Shown: piece after piece, positions 24,393 to 36,526 of the stretch | How positions within the stretch are numbered: the first letter of the stretch is position 1 | Layout: every line of letters begins with the position of its first letter | Assembly (NCBI GenBank): GCA_019454045.1 | Contig: SKCR01034818.1 | Coordinates: 124,001 to 188,000, forward strand | Direction: 5' to 3' | DNA length: 64,000 nt | From: Zanthoxylum bungeanum | Taxonomy: Eukaryota > Streptophyta > Magnoliopsida > Sapindales > Rutaceae | The notes under the pieces: model-generated | What the model was told of the DNA's origin: nothing | Seen by the model: only the letters and a program-made list of their open reading frames with translations | The model's database searches: none | Program-made: the position numbers and the translations under genes

Positions 24393-24969
24393 ATTTTATA
24401 TCTATTTGTATAAACATTTTGAACAAATAGTTTTAATATAATATGTCTTCTTTCTAAAAAAAAATTCAATATAATAATTATTATAATATTTTATAATTAT
24501 GTTATTAATCAGAAATTGTTTTCAATTAAATTAATTATTTTAGACCAAAAATAAGTAAATTAATAATTTTTTTAACTATTTTCGTAACGCTAAATGTGTT
24601 TTTGGCGTCCAAAGTTTCGATGCTAATAGTTAAAAAATCACCGCTGTAAGTATACAAATATTATTTTTTTAATATAATTTAGCGTCGAAACGAAACGACG
24701 CTAAAAGTCTAACTTTTAGCGTCGAATTATTTCGTCGCAAAATCAGACCTGTAGCGTCAGAAAATTTAATTTAGCGTCGAAATAAATTGGACGCAAAATA
24801 TAGTTTTTAGCGTCGAATATCTTTGTTTCGACGCTAAATATTATTCTCGTCGACATTTCGGCGTCCAATTTTTGCGTCTAATTAATTCAACGCTAATTCA
24901 CTTTTGCGTCGAAACTGTGGATTTTTGCGTCGATTATTTTCGACGCTAAATGATGTAATTTTTGTAGTG
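24393..24969. repeat. 3' subterminal array of CACTA element 2
   Basis: An AT-rich stretch is followed from about 24585 by about twelve copies of TAGCGTCGAA-like motifs, several degenerate (TTTGCGTC, TTGGCGTC). It ends TTTTTGTAGTG at 24969, complementary to CACTACAAAAA, which pairs imperfectly with the 5' terminus. Confidence 0.82.
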
Positions 24970-25837
24970 GTATAAGATATACATACCATTTGTTTTTAGG
25001 TTTTTATTCCTCATGAGAGTCTGAATTTTGCTTTCATTTTTAATACTAAGTATTGTGATTTTCCACTCTTATTATAAAAGTGAAAGATAATTTTGAGTTG
25101 AAATAAATTTTATTCCACTTCTAATTGTCTGTTATTAAAACAATTTATGAATTAATTTGTTAAAATTCAATAATAAATATGATAATAATTTCTTAAAATC
25201 TTTCTAAATGGAATTAAAATAAACCAGTAACTTGTTAAATCCATGGATTATTATTATTTAAAATGAAAAAAACTAACACAATCTATTAAGATATTAGTTG
25301 AATACATCCACTATTTATGTATTATTAAATTACTGAATTTTTTATTGATCTTAATATTGAAGCATAATAAATTAAAACAATTTGAAATGATGCGGTCAAG
25401 ACATATTATCAACATTTGCGATTTAATTTTGGCATTCTCTTTATGTTTTCCATCTCAAAACATGTGTGAGTATAACAAGTTGAAATTACAAAAAACCAAG
25501 TTCCAGATTATTTCAAAGTATCGTTTGCATTCCGAATAACATATGCATACATATATGATTTAACAAAGACACACAAATTTTTGCAGGTTCCGGCTACTTC
25601 TTGTACTGACATTGACATCATAAATACTCCTGAGTCCTGACTCCAACCCTAATTATAGGATATAATATTAAAACAAAGTTATGAGTGATGGCAAATAAAT
25701 AAATGAAAAGAAGAAATTATAATGCGGGTAATATATGATTTGTTATAATTACTTCGATTATTTTATATAATCAATTAATGTCAACAACAGAAATTTCACT
25801 CAAATCTTCCTCCTGATTCTAAAAAAAAACAATGAGA
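24970..25837. other. AT-rich spacer downstream of the CNL gene
   Basis: No gene, repeat or RNA is recognised. This should contain the 3' untranslated region and polyadenylation region of the minus-strand CNL gene, but no single signal is convincing. Confidence 0.5.
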
Positions 25838-28800
25838 TCAATGATTAATAAATACAAGGGCGTACCTTTTGATTAAATAGATGTTTAATGGCGTCGTTAA
25901 GGTCACCCATTCTTCCTCCAACTGCAGATACGTCAGCTTGGGTGTCATGACTTGTCCATAACAAAAGGTCTCCATGCTTGGACAACCTCTTATTCTTAAA
26001 TCCTCCAAGGCTGGGAATTCAATATTATATAAACCTGAGCAGAAACAAGAGAGGCTGTCGAGATCCAAGATTCGGATTTCAGACAAACAAGGAAACGTGA
26101 TCTTCTTTGTTGATGCTCCCACTTCTTCTTCTTCTTCTTCTTCATCAGTGGCCGTGATTATCTCCTTCAATTTTGGACAGTTTTCTACCTGCAGCCTTTG
26201 AAGTCGCAACAAACTTTTGGCCATGCAGATTGTGAATAAGTTTCTTAATTTCGGGCAATCCCATATTGTAACATCGACCAGGTTCCCCAAGGCCAAACTG
26301 GGATTGGTGTGAATGTGTTCTCTTCTTTTCCACTCCCTTTCATGATCCCCTGCCGCTTTCCTCCCAAATATCTCCTCTAATTTTCGGCAATTGGAAACTC
26401 TCACTTCTTCCAAGTGAACAAGGCTTTGCACTAGAGTTGCCGGAAATAACGCTTCTCCCAACTCGTCGCATTCATTCAGGTCTACACCCTGCAGGTTATG
26501 GAGACTTACAAATTGAGGGTCAACTTTCCATATGTGTGTGATCTGAGGCAGACACATCAACTCCAGTTCCTTGAATGATGAGCACAACTCTATTTCTTCT
26601 TCTACCATCTCTAACCCTTCAAATTCGAAAACATATACCACCGATCCACAGTTGAATGCTCTAAGACATTCAAGATTTTGAAAATTCTTTAGCAAATGAC
26701 TTTGTAAAATGATCAGCATATTGTCACAAGCTTCCACTTCTAACCTTTTTACATTACAGAAGCACCCATCTGGAAGTTGACCATGGTATATTTCAAGAAA
26801 GGTTGGATTATCATGTATACCCAGCCATTCTAACTTGGGGAAAGTTACTCGGGGCATCATTTCCAATGATTTGAACTCACAACAGGAGATACGTAGAAAC
26901 TTCAATTCGTTGAAGACGTTGATAACTAGTTCAACGAACCTCACACCATTGAAATGATGTAAAATAAGAATTTCTGATCTAATTAGTAAATTTTTAATCC
27001 AACCAGGTATTATTGAACCTCCCCAGTAAGGTTGAAGGACCAATGCTCTCGAGCATTTCTTCTCAAATATTTCGACAAATTCATCCATAACACCATCAGT
27101 ATCATAACCAATTCCAATTGAAAAGCTTGTTAGGTTTACAAAGAGCATATCAGGAGGCACAACAACTTCTTCAGGGATATAAATATGCAAGGTTGTCAGT
27201 CGAGACAAAGCATGCAATTCAATGAGTATGACATTATTACTTCTTGAATCTCCCCAGAGGCGAACACACTTTAACATGTATAACTCCTCTAACTTACAAA
27301 GACGAGAAATGACACCTTGAGGTATTATTGTTAGATCAACACATGCGGTCAAATCTAACAACCTTAGACGACTTAATTGGCGAAAACTGGTGGGGATCTC
27401 CTCTATATTAGAATTTGAAAGATCAAGAATCTCTAACCCAATTAACTCTCCAATTACAGATAGGTCAACAGACTCAACACCAAATTTGCAGCCACAAAGG
27501 CACAATATTCTGAGGTTAGAAAGGAGTGAAAATGATGGAGGTAGTGATGGGAGCTCATTGTCACTCAAATCTAAAACATTTAGATCTTTCATTCCTTGAA
27601 ACAAATTGTCTGGAAATTTCGAACAAAAATTTTTCCTCAGCAATAAAGCTAGGAGGTTTGGGTATTCCATTTCCAACCCATCACGTACCTCATCAATATT
27701 ATTATCTATCAATGAGATTATTTTAGGATCTTTACACATATCTTTAGTTGGCCAATCTTTTAGACCCACCCCGGCTTTAATCAAGAACTTATTTTTAGAT
27801 GCTATTTGTTGTGCAGCATCCCGCACAACATCGTGCATTTTAAAATACCCTTCCTCGTCACCATCAATCAACAAAAATGAATAGATAAGGGTACTTACAA
27901 GACTACGAGCTCTGCCTCTAGCCTTCTCCATTGAATCTATGTTTTGAAAGTACATCAAACCCATTCCATATTTTGCCAACACTTCAACTGGGATTTTGAA
28001 ATCTTCTGGAAAGCAGCTGCATAGCAGGAATATTGATTTTGCTTCCCCGCTTTTCAGATAATTGTAGCTCAGATCCACACGTGAAAGTACATGGTCTTGC
28101 ATTCCTTCGATGTTCGTCGGTGATGACTTTTTAAGCTGTTCATTAGCGTCTTTCCAAACATGTTGGTCCACGCCCTTCAGTGCTCTTCCTACAGTGAGAA
28201 TTGCGATTAGTAAACCACCACATTCATCAGCTACCTCTCTTGCAATCGGGTTTATATCAGGATTATCAACTTCTGGACCTGCAACCTCCCTGAAAAGGCT
28301 CCAAGATTCTTCTTCTGTTAAAGTTTCAACTGAAAAAATTTGATGAGCATTCATTTGATAGCACACCCGTTGACTTCGAGAGGTGAGCAAAATCTTACAG
28401 CCTTTGTGATCCTTTCCATAAGGAACACCGACATCAGACAATTCAATTCTTCCCCACAAGTCGTCCAATATTACAAGTACCCTCTTCGCATTCTGGATTC
28501 TTGACCTCAAAGAACTAGCTCTTGTTGGGTCGTCTTTTTCAGGCATATCTTTGAAACCTAACCAGCTAGCGATTTCATCTTGAATCTTGGTAATGCTTGG
28601 AGGTTGAGAGACGACGGACATCGCTACTTCATCAAACATCTTCATTTGATCTTTGGCTTGTTTCTGAATTTCCTTGGCTAGTGTGGTCTTGCCCACACCA
28701 CCCATACCACATATTCCAATTATGCTGATATTTTCATCCTTCAGGGCCTCTATTGTTTGTTTCATGATTAATTCTCTGGAGTTAAAAGCACTGAATCCTT

Positions 28801-29225
28801 CTGAGAAAGATATTATTGGCGGCGGAGGAGCAGGAAGAGACACATCTTTCTGAAAACTTACACCCACTTCAATGAGAGCAGAAATCGCCAGAGTCTTGGC
28901 GTCTGCTTCTTTGCTGAGTTTGTAACGTGAGCTGAGATTAATACACCACCCTCCAAGGCACCTCGTGTTTGCTTTTTCTTCATCTTTAAAAAACTTTTCA
29001 GCTGCTTCACTGATATCCTTAACTTTAGCCATCCAGCGTTGAACCTCATCTCTGATGGTTTCTCCATTTCTTACTGCAGCATCAATTTCTGCTTGCAAGT
29101 AATTTCTTCCATCTGCGAGCTCCTGCAATTTCATGCTTAATGCTTCGATGTTAGTCTTCGTACTTGCACAAGTAACCAAACTGACGGACTGTTGCGCTGA
29201 GCAACTCATCAACAATCTTATCCAT
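25838..29225 (-). CDS. CC-NB-LRR disease resistance protein (RPS5/At4g27190-like)
   Basis: This is an intracellular immune receptor of the CNL class, expected to bind ADP/ATP and trigger defence on effector recognition. One frame is open from 29215 to 25838 (about 1,125 codons). Using that frame's numbering: coiled-coil region 1-120; P-loop GMGGVGKTT at 170-178; kinase-2 VLVILDDLW at 246-254; RNBS-B CKILLTSRS at 273-281; a GLPL-equivalent reading GGLLIA at 333-338 (Pro replaced by Leu); RNBS-D CSCFPEDF; MHD motif at 460-462; then LRRs from about 540 to the end, with an acidic run of Glu near 1040. The first in-frame ATG is at 29209. The family's usual N-terminus (MDKIVDELLSATVRQFGYL) starts at 29225 in another frame, implying a 1-base shift at about 29155-29162. 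So either translation starts at 29209 or the gene carries a frameshift. No introns are needed. Confidence 0.9.
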
Positions 29226-29579
29226 TATTTTTCCCGGAATCGAAGTAACACTTTCCATCGGCCAAATCTTTTAATTTTTTTGTGTGTGATTGATTATGGT
29301 CTATGGATGAAATGAATGATACACGGCAGCAATATAATGTAGGTTTAAGGTCTGGCTCTTTGCTGGCAACAAATTAAAGAAAGACTTGGGCATGACAACG
29401 GTACAGATCTGTATCAGATACATGCATAACATCTACCATTAAATCATAAAAAAAATGTAAACAACAGGTAAAATAAATTCATGGAAAGAGTTTACATGGG
29501 TATTGTTATTATTTCTATTTTTTTGGGTGTAATACAGTTGTCTAATTGAAGTTTACTGGGTTTCTTTGTTAACAGGTTT
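29226..29579. other. Upstream region of the CNL gene
   Basis: This is the presumed promoter and leader of the minus-strand CNL gene. It is AT-rich, with an ATTATATTG stretch near 29330-29340 that could serve as a TATA element about 110 bp before the ATG. The assignment rests on position only. Confidence 0.35.
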
Positions 29580-29783
29580 ACAAAATCTCAAATTCGAGGA
29601 CGTGTTTTGATGATATAAAATTTAGGATTTGACTTTCAGTCATTAATTTAAATCCAAAAAATATGTTTTTTTTTTTTATAAGAATATGAAACAGGTAGAT
29701 ATTTTATTTTTTCTGTTTAAACTTAAAAGATGGACGAAATTTCTAATAATTTCAAAAAAAATATTAAATAAAAAAAAAAAAAA
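29580..29783 (+). mobile_element. SINE-like copy, diverged
   Basis: It shares layout and wording with 30151-30340: GTTTTGATGATATAAAATTT, then GATTTGACTTTCAG, AAATCC, a TATAAGAATATGA block and a terminal A-rich tail at 29769-29783. The B-box region is decayed. The call depends on its likeness to the better copy. Confidence 0.35.
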
Positions 29784-30150
29784 GTTTACAAAATCTCCAA
29801 TAGGAGCAGCTTTATGAACTAATAATGGTAGAAATTGAAAACGGTCTATGTCCAACTGTTCTGTATATTTCATAGTATTTCGTAGGTTATAAGCCTATAA
29901 TCATTCTGTTTATGGTTTGTTGTATCAATAGATTTTAAAAAAAATTATATATTAGAATTTGAAATGTTTACCCTTGATGTTGTATATTTCATAGTATTTT
30001 CTAGTTTTGCAGAGCTTTTTTACTTCTTTTGCTTTAAAAGAAAATTGATGAAATGTTTGTGTCCACTAAATGTTCTGAAGAATGGTAATAGATTAAAATT
30101 GTCAAAAATTATGTACAACTTTTATTAAAGAGTTAGCATGTTCTCGTTGT

Positions 30151-30340
30151 TAGAGTTCAAGAGATGTGGTTTGGTGATATAGGGCTCATGATTTGATTTT
30201 CAGGGTTTGAGTTCAAATCCAATGAGTATATTTCTTGTAAGAATCTGAGATACAATTGAGAATTTTACCTATTTCGTTTAAGCGCAAAAAAAAAAGATGA
30301 TTCAATGGTAAAATTTCTAACGATTTTAAAAAAAAAAAAT
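30151..30340 (+). mobile_element. tRNA-derived SINE-like element
   Basis: About 190 bp ending in an A-tail (30328-30339). GGGTTTGAGTTCAAATCC at 30203-30220 resembles a pol III B box (GGTTCGANTCC), and GTGGTTTGGTGATATAGGG at about 30166 could be a decayed A box. The GTTGTTAG before the element and GTTGTTATTGTTAG after the tail hint at a target duplication. No folded tRNA is present. Confidence 0.45.
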
Positions 30341-31463
30341 TTGTTGTTATTGTTAGACTGCTTGTTTTGCTTGTGCACTTCCCTTGTTTGTTTTCTTTAT
30401 TATGTGCATTATGCACCACCACAGCTCACTCCTCAAAGCTTTTAAGGTACTAGAGCAGTAGAGCTTGATTATTCTTGCCATTTGAGCTCTGGGTGAACTT
30501 TTTAGTCTCACTTTCCTAATTTATCCATTTTCAGCTTTTTCAATAAAATTATTATTTTCTGTAATAGCTTAATTGTGTGCATTTGTTTATTTGGTAAGCT
30601 AAATGTCATTATTATTATTTTATTTTATTGCCTTGTTTCATTTAAACTGCAGAATGAAAGTTTAAATAGCTTAATGGCAATTAATGTGTTTTGTTTATCA
30701 TCCAACACATCATTAATTTTTCTTGCTTAGTTAACCTTTTGCTTAGCACTTTGTCATTTATATTTCTCATTACATTCTTTACTGCATGGTATCAAATCAA
30801 TGCACGTAAAACAAAGCAGAACAGAGCAACTCAATTATAAATTATTTATGAATTGTAAAATGTTTATGGATCCTCAGTAAAATTTATGTTGATAATCGAT
30901 GCATTTTGAATCGGCAATGAGCTATTAACTTGAAGTTTATGGATTTACATTCTAAGATTTGTAGTCATATAATGAATCTTAAGCAAAATTTATATTCAAC
31001 TTCTGTTAAATTGTTGGTTTGGTCTTGTTAAAGAGTGGATAGTAACAAAAATTTCATGACAATGAAAAGAATCATTGAACACATTTTTCAATATATAAAG
31101 CAAAATTTAAATAAAATTTACGTATTAAATCTTTATTTATATTTGTTTTTATAGCGCAAAATATAAATAAAATATAAGTATAAAATCTTTATTCATACTT
31201 GATTTAATTACGCTAAATTCTAAGTAAATATTAAAAAAAAACTTCATTTCATACTTATTAATTACATATTGAAAATGTCAAGTAAATATAAAATATTCAT
31301 CCACATGCTCATTAATTGAGTCAGTGCAGTCAAGCATAAGCAAATATTTATTTTTTAATCCCAATGAAATCTGAAAATTATAATGAAGTTCTGACCCTAT
31401 ACATTTTACCAATGAATAAATATAATCTTACGAAGTTAAAAACTTACTTTATCTAAAACTAGT
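30341..31463. other. AT-rich intergenic DNA
   Basis: No open reading frame, repeat or RNA gene is supported here. Confidence 0.5.
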
Positions 31464-31471
31464 TTAAATTA

Positions 31472-31730
31472 GGGGTCTGTTTATGATACCCAAGGGTATC
31501 ACATACCATTGAGTATCAAAGTTGCATGTTCAATATAACTTTGAGCATTGAACATGCAACTTTGAGCATTAAACATGTAAATTATATCAATAAACATGAA
31601 ATTTTTTATAACATAAAATCAGTTATATGTTTATTGGTAGAAGTTGCATGTTCAATGCTCGAAGTTGCATTGAACATGCAACTTTAAACCCCAATGGTAT
31701 TTGATATCCTTGGGTATCATAGCATTACCC
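31472..31730. mobile_element. MITE, 259 bp, with long terminal inverted repeats
   Basis: The left end GGGGTCTGTTTATGATACCC and the right end, read in reverse complement as GGGTAATGCTATGATACCC, pair over about 65 bp, including AAGTTGCATGTTCAAT repeated inward several times. It is flanked by TTAAATTA on both sides (31464-31471 and 31731-31738). The GGGTCTGTTT-like start with TTA next to it fits a Tourist/PIF-Harbinger MITE; the 8-bp identical flank would also fit hAT. It has no coding capacity. Confidence 0.75.
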
Positions 31731-31738
31731 TTAAATTA

Positions 31739-32359
31739 GAGTTTTTATCGTTAAAAGCAAATACCCTTAAGTCTAATCAGTGCCACACTCTTAATCTAAA
31801 CAATAATTAAAGAGCTGAAAAATAAATAAACAATCAATGCAGAGATTTGTTGACGGAGTGGAAAGCTCTTGACAAAGAAAAATTACTTTGGGTATAGGTG
31901 ACCAGTTTACCACCTAAATTCACTATATCAAGAAAACTTACAATGATGGTTATATGACATATGTCAAAAAATTTGCCGACTCAAATACATCTACTATAAT
32001 AACCTGAAGAACTCATCAAGCCAGCATCAAGTAGCCTTCTTCAAAACCTCTTCGGTCTCTGAATTAATCAAATCCGCGAACACGCAACGTCGGAATTCCA
32101 ACTACCTATCTCCACCTTAGAATTCTGAAGGTTTAGGGTATTGATTAAGATTGTGTTTATGTTGATGTTTATCAATGGGAAAACTCATCAAAAGAAAGAA
32201 GACATATGATTCAAAAAGTCTTCAAGGTCAGTTCTCAAGCACTAGGTAAAGTGGCTAATGTTTGGTATTTTTTATTTTAAAAAAAAAACTTATGTATGGT
32301 TTCTAAGCCTCTAAAAGCCTTAAAAAATGCATCCAAAATAAGCATGAAATTACCTACAA
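31739..32359. other. Intergenic DNA, nothing recognised
   Basis: Unique-looking AT-rich sequence with no supported gene or repeat. Confidence 0.45.
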
Positions 32360-33880
32360 GCAATAGCGACAACAATCTCTATTCCCAAGAGGGGGGCGAA
32401 TTGGGTTATCGCCTATAAATGCAGAATTAATAATTTTTTACCGATTTTAGCTCTTATCACCAAATAAGCACTTAGGTTAATTTTCTCTATTTCAATTAAT
32501 AACCTATATGCAAGTTATCTATTCGATGCATATAAATATAAATAAAATTGCAATAAGTAAAAGTATAAGGATAGAGAAAAACAACACCGGGATTTATAGT
32601 GGTTCGGCCAAATGTGCCTACGTCCACTCCCTCAAGTCGCGGAAGATTTCCACTAAAATCTGAGTTTTTTCGTGGCTCACTCGCAACCAAGAGTTTTCCG
32701 CAAAGGTGCACTCCAAACCTTTATAATTTGAGTTTTGTTCGTAGGCGCACTCACAACCTTTACAACTACCCAACCAATGGGATTTCTCAATTCACAAGTT
32801 TTTTAGAATAAGGAAGATTTAAAACACACTTGGGCACTCACAAATATAAGGAAGATTGTGTGAGTTGCAAACCCAAGTGTTCTAAGCTCACTACCAAATG
32901 ATATGAAGGTGTTGTGTGTGAGCTTGAGAGTATTTGATTATGAAAGTGTGATTACTCTCTTGTTTTTGCCTTAGAGAAAGTATATGAAGATGTATGTGAT
33001 GTCTCTAACCCTGGCAAAAAGAGTAGGGGTTCATTTATATATAAAATGAAAAGCATCCTAACAAACACTACTGAGATCGGTATACCGGTCTCTGCTGACC
33101 GGTATGCCGGTCTCCAACGGTAAAATAGCCGTTAGGATAATCCAGATGTTAGACCGGTATGGTCGCCGGTATGGTGACCGGTTTGGTCCTTTCCGGTTTC
33201 AGAGAGTGTGCACAATGAAGAGCTTGACATGGTCACCGGTATGCCGGTATGCTCACTGGTATGAAGACCGATTTAGGTCATGCCAGTTCCAGTAAGGGAA
33301 CTAGCCGTTGGGCTCACCGGTATGGAGACCGGTTTGGTTTGTGCCGGTTCCAGTAGCCATGCATTCCATAGGTTCACCGGTATAGTGACCGGTATAGGAC
33401 TGGTAAGGTTCGTGTCAGTTCCAGTGAGTGTGCAAAATAGTGCACTTCACCGATATGGATACCGATAAGGAACCGGTATGCCGGTCTCAGTACCAAAAAT
33501 GCACATATGAAGATTTTAATACATTTTGTACATGAACCTAATGCATCTAAGTGAATGTGTATGTATTCTATGAGCTTAGGCACTTGAATATTACAATTCA
33601 CATTACAAATAGAGCCTTAATCTAAGACTTCGCAAGATTATCTTCGATTTGCCGCAAGTCTTCACATTCTCGCTCTTCACTACGTATGCTTTGACATCTT
33701 TTTGTATTGACTTGTATTTGTGCGTCGAAAACTTCACTCGTGTTGCATCATCAAAATCCATAAATGCGACTATGTCGCTAACAAAGCAGAATATGCAGGA
33801 GCAATCGAACTCCATACGAATATGTATTGTTCGCAAAACATGTTTTCGAGCATGATAACGAACGTAACTCGAACTAAAGA
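32360..33880 (+). repeat. LTR-like block with CCGGTATG repeats
   Basis: The phrases CAAGAGGGGGGCGAATTGGG (about 32387) and TTTATAGTGGTTCGGCC followed by CCTACGTCCACTCCC (about 32590-32640) are typical of LTR or leader DNA of plant LTR retrotransposons. Positions 33075-33490 hold a degenerate array built from ACCGGTATG and GACCGGT units. No clean TG...CA ends or target duplication could be fixed, so the borders are approximate. Confidence 0.4.
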
Positions 33881-34869
33881 TGGCAAAAATCCCCAAGGCG
33901 ATGGGGGCCTTCGGGGACCCTCCCCAATTAGGACGGGAATTGAGTATGAATAATTGAAAATTAACATCAGGGACGAGGACGAGCAAAATTTAATACTCAT
34001 TTCTTATTCGGGGAACTGACGGAGATTAGGTAAAATTCTCATCCCCTTCTCATTACATACGTAAGTTTTAATTTATTTATTTTTAAATATTTTAATAAAT
34101 ATATAGATGTAAAAAAATCTCTTAATATTTTTAAAAATTTAAAAATTATAAATAGTATAAAACTTAAATGAAATAGTTTTATTTATAAAAAAAATCACTT
34201 CTATAAGGGGAGATCCATAATTTTATTAAACTATTTACCAAATAAAAAGATAAAAAAATATAAATTTCAATCTTTTATATAAATTATGATTTTTGTAATA
34301 GATATGATACACTCACAAATATAAGAGTATAGAAGTAATAAAATAACCCGATGAATCCGAGATCGATCCACATGAAATATATTTAATAGTAAAAATAATA
34401 ATTCAACAAATAAAATAAAAATAATAAAATAAAATACCGAGATTAGGAGATCAATTCTTGATATTTAAAATATAAAACAATTTTTATTTTTTATTATAAT
34501 TATTTCTCAATCAATTTATTCCATGATTATCATGTATTAATTATGTCAACACATTTAATCTGTCCTATCTATAATTAGTCATGTCAAGGTACTAAATATG
34601 CCAAAATATGTAGAATTGTATTGTTTATAACTAATCCAGATTTTTAATAGATCACTCTCTCATATTTATGAGATTCAAGTATTATCTGTGTCAATCGGGG
34701 ACCGTGTACAGCTAATCAAGAATCCTCAATAAATTGAAAAGATTACAAATTTTATTTGAGAAATTATCAAAATATATAAAATATAATATAAATAAAAATT
34801 ACCTATATTTTCATATCGAGAGTTTCCCTCTTTATTCTATTAGAATGCAAATTAATGATATACATATAC

Positions 34870-34937
<68 letters not shown>

Positions 34938-35682
34938 ACTCATAAATTTATTAATAAAATGGAAAAAATTATGAAAGAAAAATAAAATATACAAAAATTC
35001 ATCCCATAAAATGGGAAGAGACACTTAAAAGAAATTTGGTGAGTTGAAAACATGGTTTGATAACTTACTATGATAAATAATTACATTATTGCAGCTTTCC
35101 GTGGATCGTAAAAATCAAGCACGATCTCATCACTTTCTCCAAATGTGTATTTTTTTTCTACATGGACCATCTTTTTTTTTTTCCGTGGATCCTTCAATCT
35201 TTTTTTTTTTTCCCGGCAAGCTCAACTTGCGATCTGCAAATGGGTCTCATCTCTTTGGTAACTTCTTACTTGTAATTCTTTCACATGTTGCTTGCATGTG
35301 ATGAACGTGATTTGCCCGTGAATCACGTACGTTGATGCTGTTCATAACCCATGATTTGCGATCTGCACATGGGTCTCATCTCGTTGTTGCTTGTAACTTT
35401 GTTAATGGATCTTCTACATTGTATATGAAATTATTTTAATTTATTATTTTTACATTGTATTAGTATCTAGAATTATTTAAGTACATTACATATAGCATTC
35501 ATGATTCTTGTAAATTATGAATTGTAATTTATTATTTTAGAATTAATTCATTAAATATTTAATTAACTTAGGAAAATCATATATGAAATTATAAACTTGG
35601 TTATTATAGATTTAAGTTAATTAAAATATTTTCAATTATCACATATTAATACACCAATTTGTAAGCGATAAAGTTGATGTTT
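33881..35682. other. AT-rich region with simple repeats
   Basis: Positions 33880-34060 hold a G/C-richer piece (AAAAATCCCCAAGGCGATGG) resembling a dispersed plant repeat, class unknown. Poly-T tracts lie at about 35148-35212. A near-duplicate phrase with GATCTGCAAATGGGTCTCATC recurs at about 35230 and 35360. No gene is supported. Confidence 0.4.
34863..34934. repeat. TA dinucleotide microsatellite
   Basis: An almost pure run of TA units, interrupted by CATA near its left end. Confidence 0.95.
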
Positions 35683-35687
35683 GTATC

Positions 35688-36475
35688 TGTTGATGATGTT
35701 TTCAGGTCTTATGTTATTTAAGGAGTACGACAATGGTAAAAAGGGTAATTCCCTTATCGCTCGAAATCATTAAATGCCGACCCGACCACATGAGTGTTAC
35801 AAAGCCAACAGGAAGAGACCGAACATTTGATGATAGGTGACCGACCACTTTGGTTTGGATGACCGAGCATTATCAGATCGGTAACAGCATTCTCAGCTCA
35901 AAAGACCATCATGACCGACCTCATGAAGACCGAGCATATGGCGAGACGTGCTCCAGAAGATAAGATACCATATTCTTACGGATAAGATGGCAAGTTATCC
36001 TACTTTCATGGGGTAAACTGATAAGTCAGTGTCCTAGTAGGATAAAGGAAGTGAAAGTAGTTTTGACTAGGAATCCTTATGGGAAAATGAAATTGTTTCA
36101 ACTAGGAAATTCTTGTAGGAGAAGAAATCTGATTTCTACACTATTATAAATAGGGGGTAACAAGTTGAAAGGGGGGGATCATTGAGATTATTGAGAGCAT
36201 TGAGGGATATGAGAATGAGAATCAAGATCATTACGATCAGACTTGTAAACACAAGAGATATCATAGAAGCATATCTCAGTAATAAAAACATCGTCCGTTT
36301 TGTGCCCGTGGATGTAGGTTGGATCTGATCCGCCGAACCACGTTAAATCTCCTTGTTGATTGGTGTATTTATCTGTCTTTTGCTAAATTTGCTTTTGGTT
36401 AATTCACTATTGAGGGAGGATTATCTCAGGAGTAATATTCCAATATTGCCCTGGGACCAAAATCAGCCGTCAACA
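35688..36475 (+). repeat. 5' LTR of the gag-only element
   Basis: Starts TGTTGATGATG after GTATC and ends GTCAACA. It aligns along its length with 39025-39824, the main difference being a short insertion (CCCCCTTAACCGAACAA region) in the 3' copy. Confidence 0.9.
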
Positions 36476-36476
36476 G

Positions 36477-36496
36477 TTGGCGCCGTCTGTGGGGAG
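36477..36496 (+). other. Primer-binding site of the gag-only element
   Basis: TTGGCGCCGTCTGTGGGGA lies one base after the LTR. TGGCGCCGT-type sites are common in plant gypsy-class elements. Confidence 0.65.
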
Positions 36497-36526
36497 TCAA
36501 CGAAAAGCAGCTCGCGTGGTAAGACG

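Larger units (their letters stand above)
9127..24969 (+). mobile_element. CACTA (En/Spm) transposon 2, split by nested insertions
   Basis: The 5' end is CACTACAACAATTATGGC at 9127 and the 3' end is TTTTTGTAGTG at 24969. It carries TNP2 (10038-13640) and the Transposase_24-like gene (22885-24392) on the plus strand, with motif arrays at both ends. The spacer between the genes is interrupted at 13917 by a Tat-like LTR fragment, a copia element (to 22267) and 22268-22884, which has no counterpart in element 1. The flanking trinucleotides, TAA on the left and GTA on the right, do not match, so the two ends may not stem from a single insertion. Confidence 0.85.

Noticed and set aside
29207..29215. 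MLM start of the long CNL frame at 29215
   Set aside because: The first codon there is TTG, not ATG. The first true ATG in that frame is at 29209, and the conserved start is at 29225 in another frame.
30203..30220. GGGTTTGAGTTCAAATCC as part of a tRNA gene
   Set aside because: No acceptor, D or anticodon stem can be formed around it; a SINE with a B-box-like motif fits better.
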